The position numbers and the translations under genes were made by a program. Shown piece after piece: positions 16,266 through 25,331 of a DNA stretch of 64,000 nucleotides. Position 1 is the stretch's first letter, and the number at the start of each line of letters is the position of its first letter. The notes beneath the pieces are model-generated. The model worked only from the letters and a program-made list of their open reading frames with translations. It did no database searches and was not told where the DNA came from. Origin of the DNA: Acidimicrobiales bacterium (GTDB lineage: Bacteria; Actinomycetota; Acidimicrobiia; Acidimicrobiales; Poriferisodalaceae); contig JAAZYR010000005.1 of NCBI GenBank assembly GCA_014239555.1, forward strand, positions 62,001-126,000, given 5' to 3'.

Positions 16266-17366
16266 TTAGAGTTCGGGGACGATAACTCCGTGCACCGGTG
16301 GCGGTTCACTTCCTTTGCCCGCCATCGACGTCAAAAGTTCTGAGACATCGCCAAGCCCGACTTCCCGTCGGCTAAATAATTCGAAAGGAAAGGCTCTAGC
16401 AGCCAATAGTTCCAGAGCTTTGCGGTACACCGGGGCGTCCACACCAAGCGCACCTTTCACGGTGATTTCTTTCCAGATAATTGCGTCGGTATGAAGATCA
16501 GGTGCGCCTTTCTGTCCGCGCACACCAGCAAGAACAATGGTGCCATCGACCGCGCTTAATCTGACCGCTTGCCCGAAAGCCGTTGGCGCGTTCGCTGTCA
16601 CGTCGACGACAACGTCAGCTAGACGGCCACCCGTCGCATCACGAAACTTTCGAGCGGGGTCTTCCTCGGCGACGTCCACAACCAAATCCGCACCCATGGC
16701 AAGCGCCAACTCAAGTCGCGGATGGTCATTAGGGCCATAGCCAGTTACGGCTACAAATGCAGCTCCAGCATCTCGGGTTGCGACTACCGCACACAGCCCT
16801 CGGATTCCAGGGCCGAGAATTGCAACGAAGTCACCCTCCTGCGTCTTCGGGACCTCGACGCCCCACTTGATCCCCGCGCCTAATGGATTGAAAAGTGTGG
16901 CTTCTACAGCACTCAGACCTTCGGGCACCGGCAAGACAAGCGAGTCTGGCGAAAGATAATGGTGAGTCGCGTAGCCGCCGAATAATGAAGGTTCGCGGGC
17001 TGTGGGGATCATCCCATAGATATCGGTCATACCGTGACGTGTGCAACGTCGGTAGATTCCCGCACGGCAAGGGTCACAGGTGCCACACGATTGCCAACAT
17101 TCAATAGCGACCCGGTCACCAATTCCGACCTGCCACTTCTCGGCTGCTTTCTCACCTACTGCTTCGATCACTCCTACGGTTTCATGTCCAGGCACGACTG
17201 GATAGGGAGCAGGTATGTGGCCGGTATATAGCTCGTGGTCCGTGCCGCAAAGCCCGCACGCCTCGACTCGAAGTATGGCGTCGTCAAGTCCGACCTCGGG
17301 CACTTCGTAGTTTTCAACTCGAAGATCTTCAACGCCGTGTAAAACGGCAGCGGTCGCGTCCCCCAT
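16266..17366 (-). CDS. Zinc-dependent alcohol dehydrogenase (MDR)
   Basis: A 366-residue medium-chain dehydrogenase with both zinc sites. The catalytic site is in EACGLCGTDHELYTGHIPA and VVPGHETVGVIEAVG; the structural four-cysteine loop is SCGTCDPCRAGIYRRC. The nucleotide-binding segment is VAILGPGIRGLCAVVATRDAG. It is distinct from the neighbouring dehydrogenase at 12673, which lacks the structural loop. The gap to the downstream F420 gene is 66 bases and to the upstream phosphotransferase 31 bases, so a shared transcript is possible. Confidence 0.9.
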   Translation of the reverse strand: MGDATAAVLHGVEDLRVENYEVPEVGLDDAILRVEACGLCGTDHELYTGHIPAPYPVVPGHETVGVIEAVGEKAAEKWQVGIGDRVAIECWQSCGTCDPCRAGIYRRCTRHGMTDIYGMIPTAREPSLFGGYATHHYLSPDSLVLPVPEGLSAVEATLFNPLGAGIKWGVEVPKTQEGDFVAILGPGIRGLCAVVATRDAGAAFVAVTGYGPNDHPRLELALAMGADLVVDVAEEDPARKFRDATGGRLADVVVDVTANAPTAFGQAVRLSAVDGTIVLAGVRGQKGAPDLHTDAIIWKEITVKGALGVDAPVYRKALELLAARAFPFELFSRREVGLGDVSELLTSMAGKGSEPPPVHGVIVPEL

Positions 17367-17397
17367 AGCTGGAACGCTACCTCGTCAGAGTCAACAG

Positions 17398-18486
17398 TTA
17401 TTGAGTGGACGTGCTCAGAAACTCGGTAGCACCCAGATCGGCGATTTGAGCGGCGTGCCGATTCGCCATAGCAACGAACATGTCATCGCCTCTTTCAGTG
17501 CGTCCCACGATCATTGAGGCGAGCATCGCCATTAAGAAACCAGACCACGAGAACCGCCGGTAATTAAGCCAAAATTCGTCAAGCGTGACCGAAGGGGCAT
17601 CATCGCGGTTGGTCAGTTCATCGTAGTAATGGCCCACCAGTTGTTCTTCATGGGAACGCCGGTCTTCCGGTGTAAAAGAGGAACCGAGGAAGTAGGCAAC
17701 ATCGTGAGCCGCGTGACTGTGCGTCACTGTTTGCCAATCAACTACTACCAACGGTCGCGAGCTCAGGGTTCCAGTAGGAGCGAACATTAAATTGTCCAAG
17801 CGATAGTCGCCATGAACGAGAGTTGACGGCCGGGGAATGTCAGAGAACCAAACCGAAGCTCCTCGAAGGAAACAATCACCGGCTTCAATCGATTCTTCGC
17901 TCAGCACACTTTGGTAACGATTTATAAAGGCGGGCTGTAACTCCTCAACCAGTTGGACTGTCTGAGCGATGCCCTCAGGGTCTCTTCTGCTCACCCAATC
18001 AAGTTCGAAGAGCGACTCATCGCCCCAGAAGGCGCCATGCAAAAGGGCTGCTTCCGACAACGCCATTCTTGCTTCGCTGTGGCTACACCCATTGAGCTGG
18101 TCTCCTTGGACAAGGGGGTCCAGGTCCTCCATGACAATTACCACGTCTGCAGATTCGGGCACGAAATCGAGATAATGCACATGTGGTACAGCGACGTCGA
18201 TTCTTTGGGCAATCTGGCGATAAAACTCAGCTTCTCGCTGATAGGTCCCCATCTGAATGCCTGTCGCTCGACTCTGAGCATCAAGCGCAGCAAACTTGAT
18301 GACAACGGTCGGCAATTGGCGGTCACGATCCCAGGTCAAGTGGCAGCGGAAATTGGCGCCGACCTGGCCAGTCCCGATCGATTCAATTTCAAAATCAATG
18401 ACGTTGGCTTCATCTCCGAGGATGTAGGTCAACCACCTAGCATTGATTTCATCGGGGTGAAACACCGGCGAATATTCGAACTGCAC
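17398..18486 (-). CDS. Aminoglycoside-phosphotransferase-like kinase
   Basis: About 362 residues of the APH/choline-kinase fold, in the ecdysteroid-kinase-like branch common in actinobacteria. The catalytic loop is LVHGDYRLDNLMFAP (Asp and Asn), the metal motif is VVVDWQTVTHSHAAHDVAYFL, and the nucleotide lysine is in LPTVVIKFAALD. The open frame extends to a TTG at 18666, but that part has no family sequence and covers the promoter side of the divergent FKBP gene. GTG 18486 or 18465 gives a normal N-terminus (HPDEINARWLTYIL). It probably phosphorylates a hydroxylated small molecule. Confidence 0.85.
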   Translation of the reverse strand: MQFEYSPVFHPDEINARWLTYILGDEANVIDFEIESIGTGQVGANFRCHLTWDRDRQLPTVVIKFAALDAQSRATGIQMGTYQREAEFYRQIAQRIDVAVPHVHYLDFVPESADVVIVMEDLDPLVQGDQLNGCSHSEARMALSEAALLHGAFWGDESLFELDWVSRRDPEGIAQTVQLVEELQPAFINRYQSVLSEESIEAGDCFLRGASVWFSDIPRPSTLVHGDYRLDNLMFAPTGTLSSRPLVVVDWQTVTHSHAAHDVAYFLGSSFTPEDRRSHEEQLVGHYYDELTNRDDAPSVTLDEFWLNYRRFSWSGFLMAMLASMIVGRTERGDDMFVAMANRHAAQIADLGATEFLSTSTQ

Positions 18487-18669
18487 ATCGCCATGTTGCC
18501 TGAGTAGCCAAGGAAACCCACTTATTACCAGATTTGTTTGGCTCAGAGTTTCACGAGATTCATGCCAAACATCCGTCAATGGTTTTGCATAATGCCATTG
18601 GAAAGGTATCCGCAGCCGACGAACGAGAAGATCGCCTATCCAAACGTAACCGTCCGTAACATTCAATCC

Positions 18670-19587
18670 ATGTCTTCTCCTCGCAACATCACAGCGGCAT
18701 GCGTCGCCCTATTTCTCGTTGGCTGTGGCAACGCCGACCAAGGTTCGGCAGTTGACGCTCTGCCTGAGGCGACCACTGTTGAAATTACCCAGGCCACTAC
18801 ATCGACGACGGTCGGGGATGAACAGATATGGGCAGAGACTTCGGTCGGCGATGACCGCCCATCTATCAGTGTCGCCTCCGATAAGCAGGGTCCTAAAGGT
18901 CTCGTCATCGAAGACATAACAATCGGTACCGGGGAACAGGCACTGGCCGGAGATCTTCTTGAAGTCAAATATGTCGGAGCCTTACTTGCTGACGGAACTG
19001 AATTTGACGCTAGCTGGAATCGGAATCAAACATTCTTTGTTCCAATCGGAGTCGGTGCGGTGATCCCAGGGTGGGATCAGGGCATCGTCGGGATGCGCAA
19101 AGGCGGCCGACGGCTGCTGGTGATTCCTCCTGAACTTGCATATGGGAACTCAGGCGCGGGTGCCGCCATTCCACCGAACGCAACTCTCGTCTTTGTCGTC
19201 GACTTAATTGAAGTGGTGGATCTACCTATTCCACAGATTCCTGACGTGACCGAAATTGGTTCTTCCTTAGAAATCGAAGATTTGTCTGAAGGAACTGGAG
19301 CAGTGGTTCAGCCGGGCGACACCGTCAGCGTTCACTACCTTGGCACTTTGTTGGACGGCTCCGTGTTTGATACTTCCTGGAACCGAGGACGACCGTTCAC
19401 CACTCAAATCGGCGTCGGCATGGTTATACAAGGTTGGGATCAAGGGGTAGTGGGAATGCGCGAAGGAGGGAGACGGCTCTTGAAAATCCCCAGCGATTTA
19501 GCTTACGGCGAAGCTGGAAGTGGAACGTCGATTGGGCCGAACACTCCCCTGGTCTTCGTAGTGGACCTGCTTCGCATCCAGGGGTAG
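18670..19587 (+). CDS. Twin-domain FKBP-type peptidyl-prolyl isomerase lipoprotein
   Basis: A 305-residue exported lipoprotein. From the ATG at 18670 there is a signal peptide with lipobox LVGC (lipidated Cys near residue 19), then a Thr/Ser-rich linker to about residue 75, then two FKBP domains. Each has the core pattern of a YVG/YLG strand, GTEFDASWNR or GSVFDTSWNR, VIPGWDQGIVGMRKGGRR or its close copy, and a P-ELAYG or P-DLAYG loop. The repeats are very similar, suggesting duplication. It would assist folding of secreted proteins on the outer face of the membrane. A reading from further upstream would place the signal peptide internally and is rejected. Confidence 0.93.
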   Translation: MSSPRNITAACVALFLVGCGNADQGSAVDALPEATTVEITQATTSTTVGDEQIWAETSVGDDRPSISVASDKQGPKGLVIEDITIGTGEQALAGDLLEVKYVGALLADGTEFDASWNRNQTFFVPIGVGAVIPGWDQGIVGMRKGGRRLLVIPPELAYGNSGAGAAIPPNATLVFVVDLIEVVDLPIPQIPDVTEIGSSLEIEDLSEGTGAVVQPGDTVSVHYLGTLLDGSVFDTSWNRGRPFTTQIGVGMVIQGWDQGVVGMREGGRRLLKIPSDLAYGEAGSGTSIGPNTPLVFVVDLLRIQG

Positions 19588-19680
19588 CAATGGCGGTCGC
19601 TTGGATCTACCTAGACGACTCTCAACGAATGGAGATTCGCGGTTGGCTACTGAGAATCCCAATCCTTCAAATCAAGAGTT

Positions 19681-19697
19681 CCTAGCGAACAGCTAGG
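19681..19697 (+). other. Stem-loop downstream of the FKBP gene
   Basis: A perfect six-base inverted repeat CCTAGC / GCTAGG around a five-base loop, about 95 bases after the stop of the FKBP gene. It has no T-run, so it is at most a weak terminator or RNA-stability element. The rest of the 210-base gap before the SCO6745-type gene shows nothing I recognise. Confidence 0.3.
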
Positions 19698-19797
19698 TGT
19701 GTCGGTACTGGCCCGCACCACCTGTAGTCCAGTAATCCTTTTAACAGCGCCGCCTCAAGACGGGCGCAGAGCAGTTTGACTGACTAGTTTCAGAGCC

Positions 19798-20559
19798 ATG
19801 GATAGCACCACTGTTGCACGCAGCATGCGAGGTTCGTTGGGAATGTTGGCTATGGCGTGGCTGATGGCTCCTTCAACCCAGAAGAAGGCGGCAGCTGCGG
19901 GCATGGGGGAAGGGCAGGGGGCTTACGCCGTCGGCCGACTCGGTGTCTTAGGGAACTGCCCTGTCGATAACGTCGTGGCCGCCGCGTTCTTCTGGGCGCC
20001 TGATCACATGCGCTCGATGGTGGAAGAAGGCAGGTCCGCCTTCGATCCGGTGGAGGGTGCGAAGGTTTACGCGAAAATCTGCCAAGAGTACGGTGCCGAG
20101 GCGTTGGCTGACTTCGAGGGCAATGAAAGACTGGGTGAGCTACTTCAACGGGTGGTACAAAATGCCGCGCCGCAGGGGGTTCCGACGTTCGTGGGGTGGC
20201 GAGATCAAGAACTCCCTAGTGATGTCGGCGCTGCTCGCACCTTTCAACTTGCTCAATGCATGCGCGAGTTGCGTTTCGGTCGGCACGCTGTAGCCGTGCA
20301 AGCACTCGGCATGGGTCCCCTGGAAGCTATTCTGAGCGGCCCCGCGGGCGAGTGGAACGCAGAGTTCTTCGGTTGGCCGAAGCCTTACCCCGATGTCAGT
20401 GCTCTCGCTGCAAACAGAGACGAGATTGAGTCTCTTACTGATCGACTACACGGGCCCGATTTCGAATGCCTAACAGATGATGAGCGCGCTGAGGTACGAG
20501 ATCTTTCAAAGGCCGCTCGGTCTCACGCCACGTCACGAGCAGAAGCTGCAAATATTTGA
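19798..20559 (+). CDS. SCO6745 family protein
   Basis: A 253-residue soluble protein of the actinobacterial SCO6745 family (also annotated SalK-like). Typical segments are AYAVGRLGVLGNCPVDNVVAAAFFW, the helical EGAKVYAKICQEYG, and LRFGRHAVAVQALGMGPLEAIL. The family is about 250-290 residues, is mostly helical, and has no firmly established reaction, though some members sit in natural-product or steroid-related clusters. It stands alone between the FKBP lipoprotein gene and the CoA-transferase run. Confidence 0.85.
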   Translation: MDSTTVARSMRGSLGMLAMAWLMAPSTQKKAAAAGMGEGQGAYAVGRLGVLGNCPVDNVVAAAFFWAPDHMRSMVEEGRSAFDPVEGAKVYAKICQEYGAEALADFEGNERLGELLQRVVQNAAPQGVPTFVGWRDQELPSDVGAARTFQLAQCMRELRFGRHAVAVQALGMGPLEAILSGPAGEWNAEFFGWPKPYPDVSALAANRDEIESLTDRLHGPDFECLTDDERAEVRDLSKAARSHATSRAEAANI

Positions 20560-20594
20560 GAACGCTGTTTTGCTTCGCTAATACAAGGCGTTCT
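20559..20594 (+). terminator. Possible terminator hairpin after the SCO6745-type gene
   Basis: A seven-base inverted repeat AGAACGC / GCGTTCT begins at the last base of the stop codon, with a 22-base loop. The long loop and missing U-tract make it a weak candidate. It lies in the gap between this gene and the converging CoA-transferase. Confidence 0.25.
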
Positions 20595-20686
20595 GAGCCA
20601 AGATTTGCCCGGTCTTCGAGATGGTCTCAGCGTTTCTGTTGACTCACGACACGGGCATTTGTTTCAGGAGCGAAATAGTGCGCGGT

Positions 20687-21919
20687 CTATTCGGATAGCT
20701 CTTCTATCAAGGTCTGGTGCTCGCCTAAATGGGGGGCGCGAGTAGCCATCCATGGTGTGCGTTCAAAACGATACGGGGCTCCAGGGTGGGTAAAGGTGGA
20801 ATCGCGATCTTCATAGAAAACGTCCACAGGGAATCCTCTCTCAACAAAGTGAGGATCCTCGATCATTTCGTCGGGTGAGTAGACAATTCCGCATGCCATG
20901 CCTCTTTCCTGCAGCCCAATAAAGAGTTCGTAAGCTGGCAGACGTTGTCCGAGAAATTCGATCACGTCTCTTCCAGCTTGAAAGACTTCACCAGCCATAG
21001 GGTCCGCGTCGAGTTCAAAAACACCGATGCGTTCATACTGATCACCGAGTTTGAGAATCTCGTAGTGGGAGCACTCCTCTACAAGGCCTAGTTCTTCAAT
21101 CCACATACGTAACGCAGCAAATTCACGTTTGTTGCGCGGAGGCATGCCGGTGTTGAACCACCGACCATCGGCGCAACGTATTTGCGTCCATTCGGTGGGT
21201 CGGGTGTGAGCATGACGGCCGGTTTGGCGCTGCACTTCTTGTTCTGCGTTTAACCACCACAGAGTCGCGAATTCAGTAGTCGCGTTTGCGGCACCCAGCA
21301 TTGAGACGTCAATTAGTTGACCTTTGCTAGAAGTCTCTCTCCACATCAACGCGACAAGAATCGCAGGAACTGCGTAATGGCAAGCGGTGTGAAAGGCCTG
21401 ATTCCCGCCGCCACGTATGGGAGGTAACTGCTGATCGTCGTAACCACACGACCAAACAGGGCCTCCTTCCGCTAACAAGGTCAAGTCGGTGGCGGGCGGG
21501 TCTCCCCCGTCGCGCCCATGGTGGGTAATCGAGGTCCAAATTAGTTTGCTTTCATCTCCGCGAAGCTGATTCCAGTCAAGACCTAGGGCGTCTAAACGTC
21601 CGAGAGGCTCAGCCTCAATCACTACGTCCGCGGTGGCTAGCAATGACTGAAATTGTTGGGCGCCGACTTCAGTTTCTATATCAACCATCACCGACTTTTT
21701 CGAGGTGTTGTAATGCCACCAGTGCAAAGAGTTCTCGAGGCCAGGTAGGTCATCGGCAAATGGTTCCCATGTCCGCGTGTCGCAACCACCCGGAGGTTCG
21801 ACAACGATCACTTCAGCACCCATATCTGCCAAAAGTTTCCCGGCGAGCGCGCATCGCTCCGAAGCTAACTCGATCACCCGATAGCCGGTCAGGGCGGCTT
21901 TTGGATCTTCGGGAGTCAT
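20687..21919 (-). CDS. CaiB/BaiF class III CoA-transferase, lacking the usual catalytic Asp
   Basis: A 410-residue family III CoA-transferase. The N-terminus has the CoA-binding pattern LAGKLLADMGAEVIVVEPPGG, and the C-terminus the second-domain segment EEMIEDPHFVERGFPVDV-like (here DEMIEDPHFVERGF). In formyl-CoA transferase and CaiB the catalytic Asp sits in a V-S-M-Q-D-A segment; the equivalent here reads DVSMLGAANA, with Gly at that position. It may be inactive alone, act as the partner of the upstream paralogue, or I may have misaligned it. The two genes are 2 bases apart. Confidence 0.88.
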   Translation of the reverse strand: MTPEDPKAALTGYRVIELASERCALAGKLLADMGAEVIVVEPPGGCDTRTWEPFADDLPGLENSLHWWHYNTSKKSVMVDIETEVGAQQFQSLLATADVVIEAEPLGRLDALGLDWNQLRGDESKLIWTSITHHGRDGGDPPATDLTLLAEGGPVWSCGYDDQQLPPIRGGGNQAFHTACHYAVPAILVALMWRETSSKGQLIDVSMLGAANATTEFATLWWLNAEQEVQRQTGRHAHTRPTEWTQIRCADGRWFNTGMPPRNKREFAALRMWIEELGLVEECSHYEILKLGDQYERIGVFELDADPMAGEVFQAGRDVIEFLGQRLPAYELFIGLQERGMACGIVYSPDEMIEDPHFVERGFPVDVFYEDRDSTFTHPGAPYRFERTPWMATRAPHLGEHQTLIEELSE

Positions 21920-21921
21920 GC

Positions 21922-23178
21922 TTAGATCACTCCCTCTTCAGCAAGTTCGTTAATTTCTTGTTCATCATGTCCAAGCAGTTGACCGAACACATAGCTGTTG
22001 TGTTCTCCAAGGCATGCAGCACCATGGGAGAGCGACCAGTTAGTTTCCGACAAGCGCACTGGGAGACCTTCAACTCGCGCGGGTCCCACCTCGCTATGGT
22101 CGACTGTGATCCATAGGTCGGAAGTGCGTTCGTCTGAATCGATTCGTTCTCCCGGCCGCAGGACTGGAGCTGCCGGAACTCCGACGTCGATTAGTTGTTG
22201 AGCAAGCGCGTGACGATCTTGGGGTGCAGTCCACGCAGCCACTAACTGTTCAAGTTCGTCTTCTGCTCTCAAACGGTCGACTGCTGACCGCCACTTTTGT
22301 TCTTGTGCCCAGGGCTCGTTGACCACTTCAGCGAAAAGGTGCCAGTCACTGTCGTCGCGCACAGCAATTGCAATCCACTGGTTTTCACCTTGAGTCGCCC
22401 AAATCCCATGGGGTGCCATTCTCGGAGACTGTGACCGGTTGCTGTTGGGCATACCAGAGCGGCGCATCGCCCGCCCGTTGACAGTGGCGTCAAGTGTCGC
22501 AGTTCCGTGCAACGTCCCCGCGGCCTCAATACAAGCGAGGTCCACCCACTGACCTTCGCCGGTTCGACGCCGGTGCAGGAGAGCCATTAACACCGCGGTC
22601 GCCATGTAGTAGGCGCCCGTGTGATCCATAAATGAGTACCCCCACCCAGCCGGGGGCTGCTCAGGTAGTCCTGATGTGAAGGTCAGTCCCGAGACCGCTT
22701 GCGCTATGGGCCCCCAGGACTTGAAGGAGCTGTACGGGCCTGTAGAACCGAAGCCATTATTTGACACGTAGACGATGTCTTCACGAATTTCTCGTAGTTC
22801 GTCATATCCGAAACCCAGCCGTTCCATCACTCCTGCAGCAAAATTTTCTGTAACAGCGTCACTGATAGATACGAGTTCTCGAAGGAGTTCTTTAGCTCGT
22901 TCGTCTCTCAAATTGAGCGTGATTCCGAGCTTGCCTGCGTTGTGATTATTGAAGGCACCACCTGCTTCAAGGCCACGCTCGTTACCAACCCATGGAGGAA
23001 TGCCTCGCAAGATGTCCCATTTACCTTTGTTCGTCGGATCTTCGACTCGAATCACCTCGGCGCCAAATGCGGCGAGAATCTTAGTTGCGCCTGCGCCAGC
23101 TAACTGCCCAGTAAAATCGCAGATACGGATGCCGTTCAGTGCTTGTGGCTCGAACGTTTCCTCAACGGGCACCGTCAT
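21922..23178 (-). CDS. CaiB/BaiF class III CoA-transferase
   Basis: A 418-residue family III CoA-transferase that moves CoA between carboxylic acids. CoA-site features are GAGATKILAAFGAEVIRVEDP and VYVSNNGFGSTGPYSSFKSWGP; the central segment GQWVDLACIEAAGTLHG holds Glu where the family usually has the catalytic Asp. The C-terminal domain ends with SLSHGAACLGEHN, the typical PxLGEHN-like closure. It overlaps the phosphatase gene upstream by 4 bases and precedes its paralogue by 2 bases. A heteromeric enzyme, as known for BbsEF, is a reasonable hypothesis. Confidence 0.9.
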   Translation of the reverse strand: MTVPVEETFEPQALNGIRICDFTGQLAGAGATKILAAFGAEVIRVEDPTNKGKWDILRGIPPWVGNERGLEAGGAFNNHNAGKLGITLNLRDERAKELLRELVSISDAVTENFAAGVMERLGFGYDELREIREDIVYVSNNGFGSTGPYSSFKSWGPIAQAVSGLTFTSGLPEQPPAGWGYSFMDHTGAYYMATAVLMALLHRRRTGEGQWVDLACIEAAGTLHGTATLDATVNGRAMRRSGMPNSNRSQSPRMAPHGIWATQGENQWIAIAVRDDSDWHLFAEVVNEPWAQEQKWRSAVDRLRAEDELEQLVAAWTAPQDRHALAQQLIDVGVPAAPVLRPGERIDSDERTSDLWITVDHSEVGPARVEGLPVRLSETNWSLSHGAACLGEHNSYVFGQLLGHDEQEINELAEEGVI

Positions 23179-23669
23179 CGTGTTACCTCACCACACCATT
23201 CGGCGTATCCATGAACCCATAGTCGCTGTGCTTGCGTTTCGGGAACTCTAAGCCCTCTCGCTTTGGTAATGCGCTCCATAGCTTCATTGGGCTCGAGTCC
23301 TAGCTGAGTGAGAGCTACCGCCGCGATGGTTGACGACCTGCCGATCCCGCCGCGGCAATGAACTACTGCGGTTTTTCCGGCCTTGAGGTGGTCTACCAAT
23401 TCGCTTATGACGGCTTGGGCTTGGCGGTAATCATCGAGCACACCGAAGTCTGGTGTGGGGATGCTCCGGAAGGAAATATCCGCTTCGTTCATCACTCGCG
23501 CTTCATCAGCGAGACCAATGCTTGCCGCTTCTTCGTTTGCAAGGAGGGATACGACTATGTCGACTCCTGCCTCCAACAAATCGACAATCTCTCGATCAAG
23601 GCTGCTCCCGCTGGGAGCCGGCGCTGTCGCTAGACGGCCACGCGGTGTCTCAATCCAGTACAGGCGCAT
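23175..23669 (-). CDS. Dual-specificity-type protein phosphatase
   Basis: A 164-residue cysteine phosphatase. The signature C-x5-R loop is present as VVHCRGGIGRSSTIAA, with the general acid Asp probably in RSIPTPDFGVLDD about 40 residues earlier. The protein is compact, without signal peptide. I start it at the ATG at 23669, which overlaps the TAA of the acyltransferase gene by one base; an open frame further upstream adds 12 atypical residues. The phosphorylated target is unknown; the 4-base overlap with a CoA-transferase gene places it in an operon with lipid-type enzymes. Confidence 0.9.
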   Translation of the reverse strand: MRLYWIETPRGRLATAPAPSGSSLDREIVDLLEAGVDIVVSLLANEEAASIGLADEARVMNEADISFRSIPTPDFGVLDDYRQAQAVISELVDHLKAGKTAVVHCRGGIGRSSTIAAVALTQLGLEPNEAMERITKARGLRVPETQAQRLWVHGYAEWCGEVTR

Positions 23670-24367
23670 TAGTCGTTGAGCATTTCGCGAGCTCGAGTTT
23701 GGCATTCCTGCAACCGCTGTCGAAGATCATCAGTCCACAACTTTAAGTCCGATCGCTTCACGCGATTCCCATCGGCAGCTTGTGGGGGATCCAGAGGCTC
23801 GCCAACGACCACTGCAACCGGTACTCGAGCGGGGAATTTAGAACCTGGTGGCATAGCTACTTCCGTACCAGCGATCCCCACAGGCACCACTGTCGCTCCT
23901 GCTTTAGAAGCCAACCATGCGGTTCCGTCGTACACCTCGGCTATGGCGTCACCAATCTGTCGGGTCCCCTCGGGAAAAACAAGCATGCATTCACCGCTTT
24001 CGAGCATTTCTTTTGCGACTCGCATGGCGTCGAGGTCAGCTTCACCTCGACGAACGGGAAAAGACCCGAGAGAGCGCATCGCCCATCCGGCTGCCGCTGG
24101 GCGAAACAATGAGTCCTTACCTAGGTAGCGCACACGGCGATGACTTGAGCTCCCAATGAGGGGGCCATCGAGGTTTGATCGATGTGCGGGCGCGATGATG
24201 ACCCGTCCTTCGACGCACAAACGTTCGCGACCCTCGACTTTGAGTCGAAACCAGCGGAACAAAAAAACACGCACCGATCCCCGTACAGCTCGAAAAAAGA
24301 TTTTGCCAAACACACCGTCGGGCGAAAACAAACTCCGCATGGTCCGCGAAGCTAGCCGGTGGATCAT
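23669..24367 (-). CDS. 1-acyl-sn-glycerol-3-phosphate acyltransferase-like (PlsC family)
   Basis: A 232-residue lysophosphatidic-acid-type acyltransferase. The H-x4-D catalytic motif is IIAPAHRSNLDGPLI, the glycerophosphate-binding motif is MLVFPEGTRQIGD, and VVPVGIAGTE is the third block. It has an amphipathic N-terminus and would act at the inner membrane face on phospholipid precursors or other acyl acceptors. It is the first gene of a minus-strand run (acyltransferase, phosphatase, two CoA-transferases). Confidence 0.9.
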   Translation of the reverse strand: MIHRLASRTMRSLFSPDGVFGKIFFRAVRGSVRVFLFRWFRLKVEGRERLCVEGRVIIAPAHRSNLDGPLIGSSSHRRVRYLGKDSLFRPAAAGWAMRSLGSFPVRRGEADLDAMRVAKEMLESGECMLVFPEGTRQIGDAIAEVYDGTAWLASKAGATVVPVGIAGTEVAMPPGSKFPARVPVAVVVGEPLDPPQAADGNRVKRSDLKLWTDDLRQRLQECQTRAREMLND

Positions 24368-24443
24368 TGCCGGCCTCTTCAGAGACGGCGCGGATAGTTC
24401 ACTACTACAGTCTTGATATTCCCACTGACAGTCGAGGTGTCAC

Positions 24444-25328
24444 GTGCCTGTTCCCACCGACATGGTTGGTGACCAGATTGGTCCCATAAAACACGAGGTC
24501 GATGCCCGATGGACTATGGCGTATTCTGCGGCGCTCGGAGACACTCACGAGTGTTATTTCGACACGCGTCGCAACGGCGGTGTTGTAGCTCATCCGATGT
24601 TCGCGGTGTGTCCTGAGTGGCCGGTCATCGTTGAAAGTCGCGACTTGGCTGACAAATGGGGAATTACTCCCGAGGAAACACGCCAGTCGGTGCACGCCAC
24701 ACATGATTTAACGATTCATCGCCTTGCGCGTCCAGGCGATGTCTTATCGACGCGGCTTACCTTTACCGGAGTGGAGAACAAACGGCCAGGTGCGTACACC
24801 ACTTCGAAACTCGAGACTGTTGACGCCGACGGCCACCCAGTATCTACTACGCATCAAGGGGGCATATATCTCGGAGTTCCGACGATGGGGGAAGATCGAC
24901 CCGACGTCAACGCTCCCCCAATCCCAGAGCTTGGTCCTACGCCGAAAGAACCAATTGCTGAAATCTTTGTTCCTGTCGCTCATGGCGCGGCGCATACTTA
25001 CACCGAGTCGGCACGAATTTGGAATCCCATCCACACCGATGCGTCTGTGGCGAATGCAGCGGGGCTTCCAGCGATCATTCTCCACGGAACGGCCACTCTC
25101 GCGTTAGGTGTTAGCGCGGTGGTTGACACTGTGGCTGACGGCAACCCTGAATTGGTTCGTCGAATTAGAGGCCGCATGGCTTCAATGGTCTTGATGCCGT
25201 CGACTATCAGTGTCAAAGTCATTGACTCCACGACAGTCGACGGGCAAGACATCGTGCGCTTTCAGGTGTTGACCGATGAAGGAGGCCCAGCTATCGATCA
25301 AGGTCTCGTGTTTCTTGATCGGAGTTAG
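24444..25328 (+). CDS. MaoC-like double hot-dog dehydratase
   Basis: A 294-residue protein with two hot-dog halves. The N-terminal half (to about 140) has YSAALGDTHECYFDTRR and THDLTIHRLARPGDVLSTRL; the C-terminal half has TESARIWNPIHTDASVANAAGLPAIILHGTAT, corresponding to hydratase motif 2. The classical S-G-D-x-N-P-x-H catalytic Asp is replaced (A-R-I-W-N-P-I-H), while His is kept, a variant I recall from other actinobacterial members. Likely acts on enoyl- or hydroxyacyl-CoA. GTG start with a GAGGTG ribosome site. It converges on the dienelactone hydrolase gene. Confidence 0.88.
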   Translation: MPVPTDMVGDQIGPIKHEVDARWTMAYSAALGDTHECYFDTRRNGGVVAHPMFAVCPEWPVIVESRDLADKWGITPEETRQSVHATHDLTIHRLARPGDVLSTRLTFTGVENKRPGAYTTSKLETVDADGHPVSTTHQGGIYLGVPTMGEDRPDVNAPPIPELGPTPKEPIAEIFVPVAHGAAHTYTESARIWNPIHTDASVANAAGLPAIILHGTATLALGVSAVVDTVADGNPELVRRIRGRMASMVLMPSTISVKVIDSTTVDGQDIVRFQVLTDEGGPAIDQGLVFLDRS

Positions 25329-25331
25329 TGA

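Noticed and set aside
19591-19685. Short open frame of 31 codons after the FKBP gene
   Set aside because: No ribosome site, no motif, and it is the tail of an out-of-frame reading through the FKBP gene.
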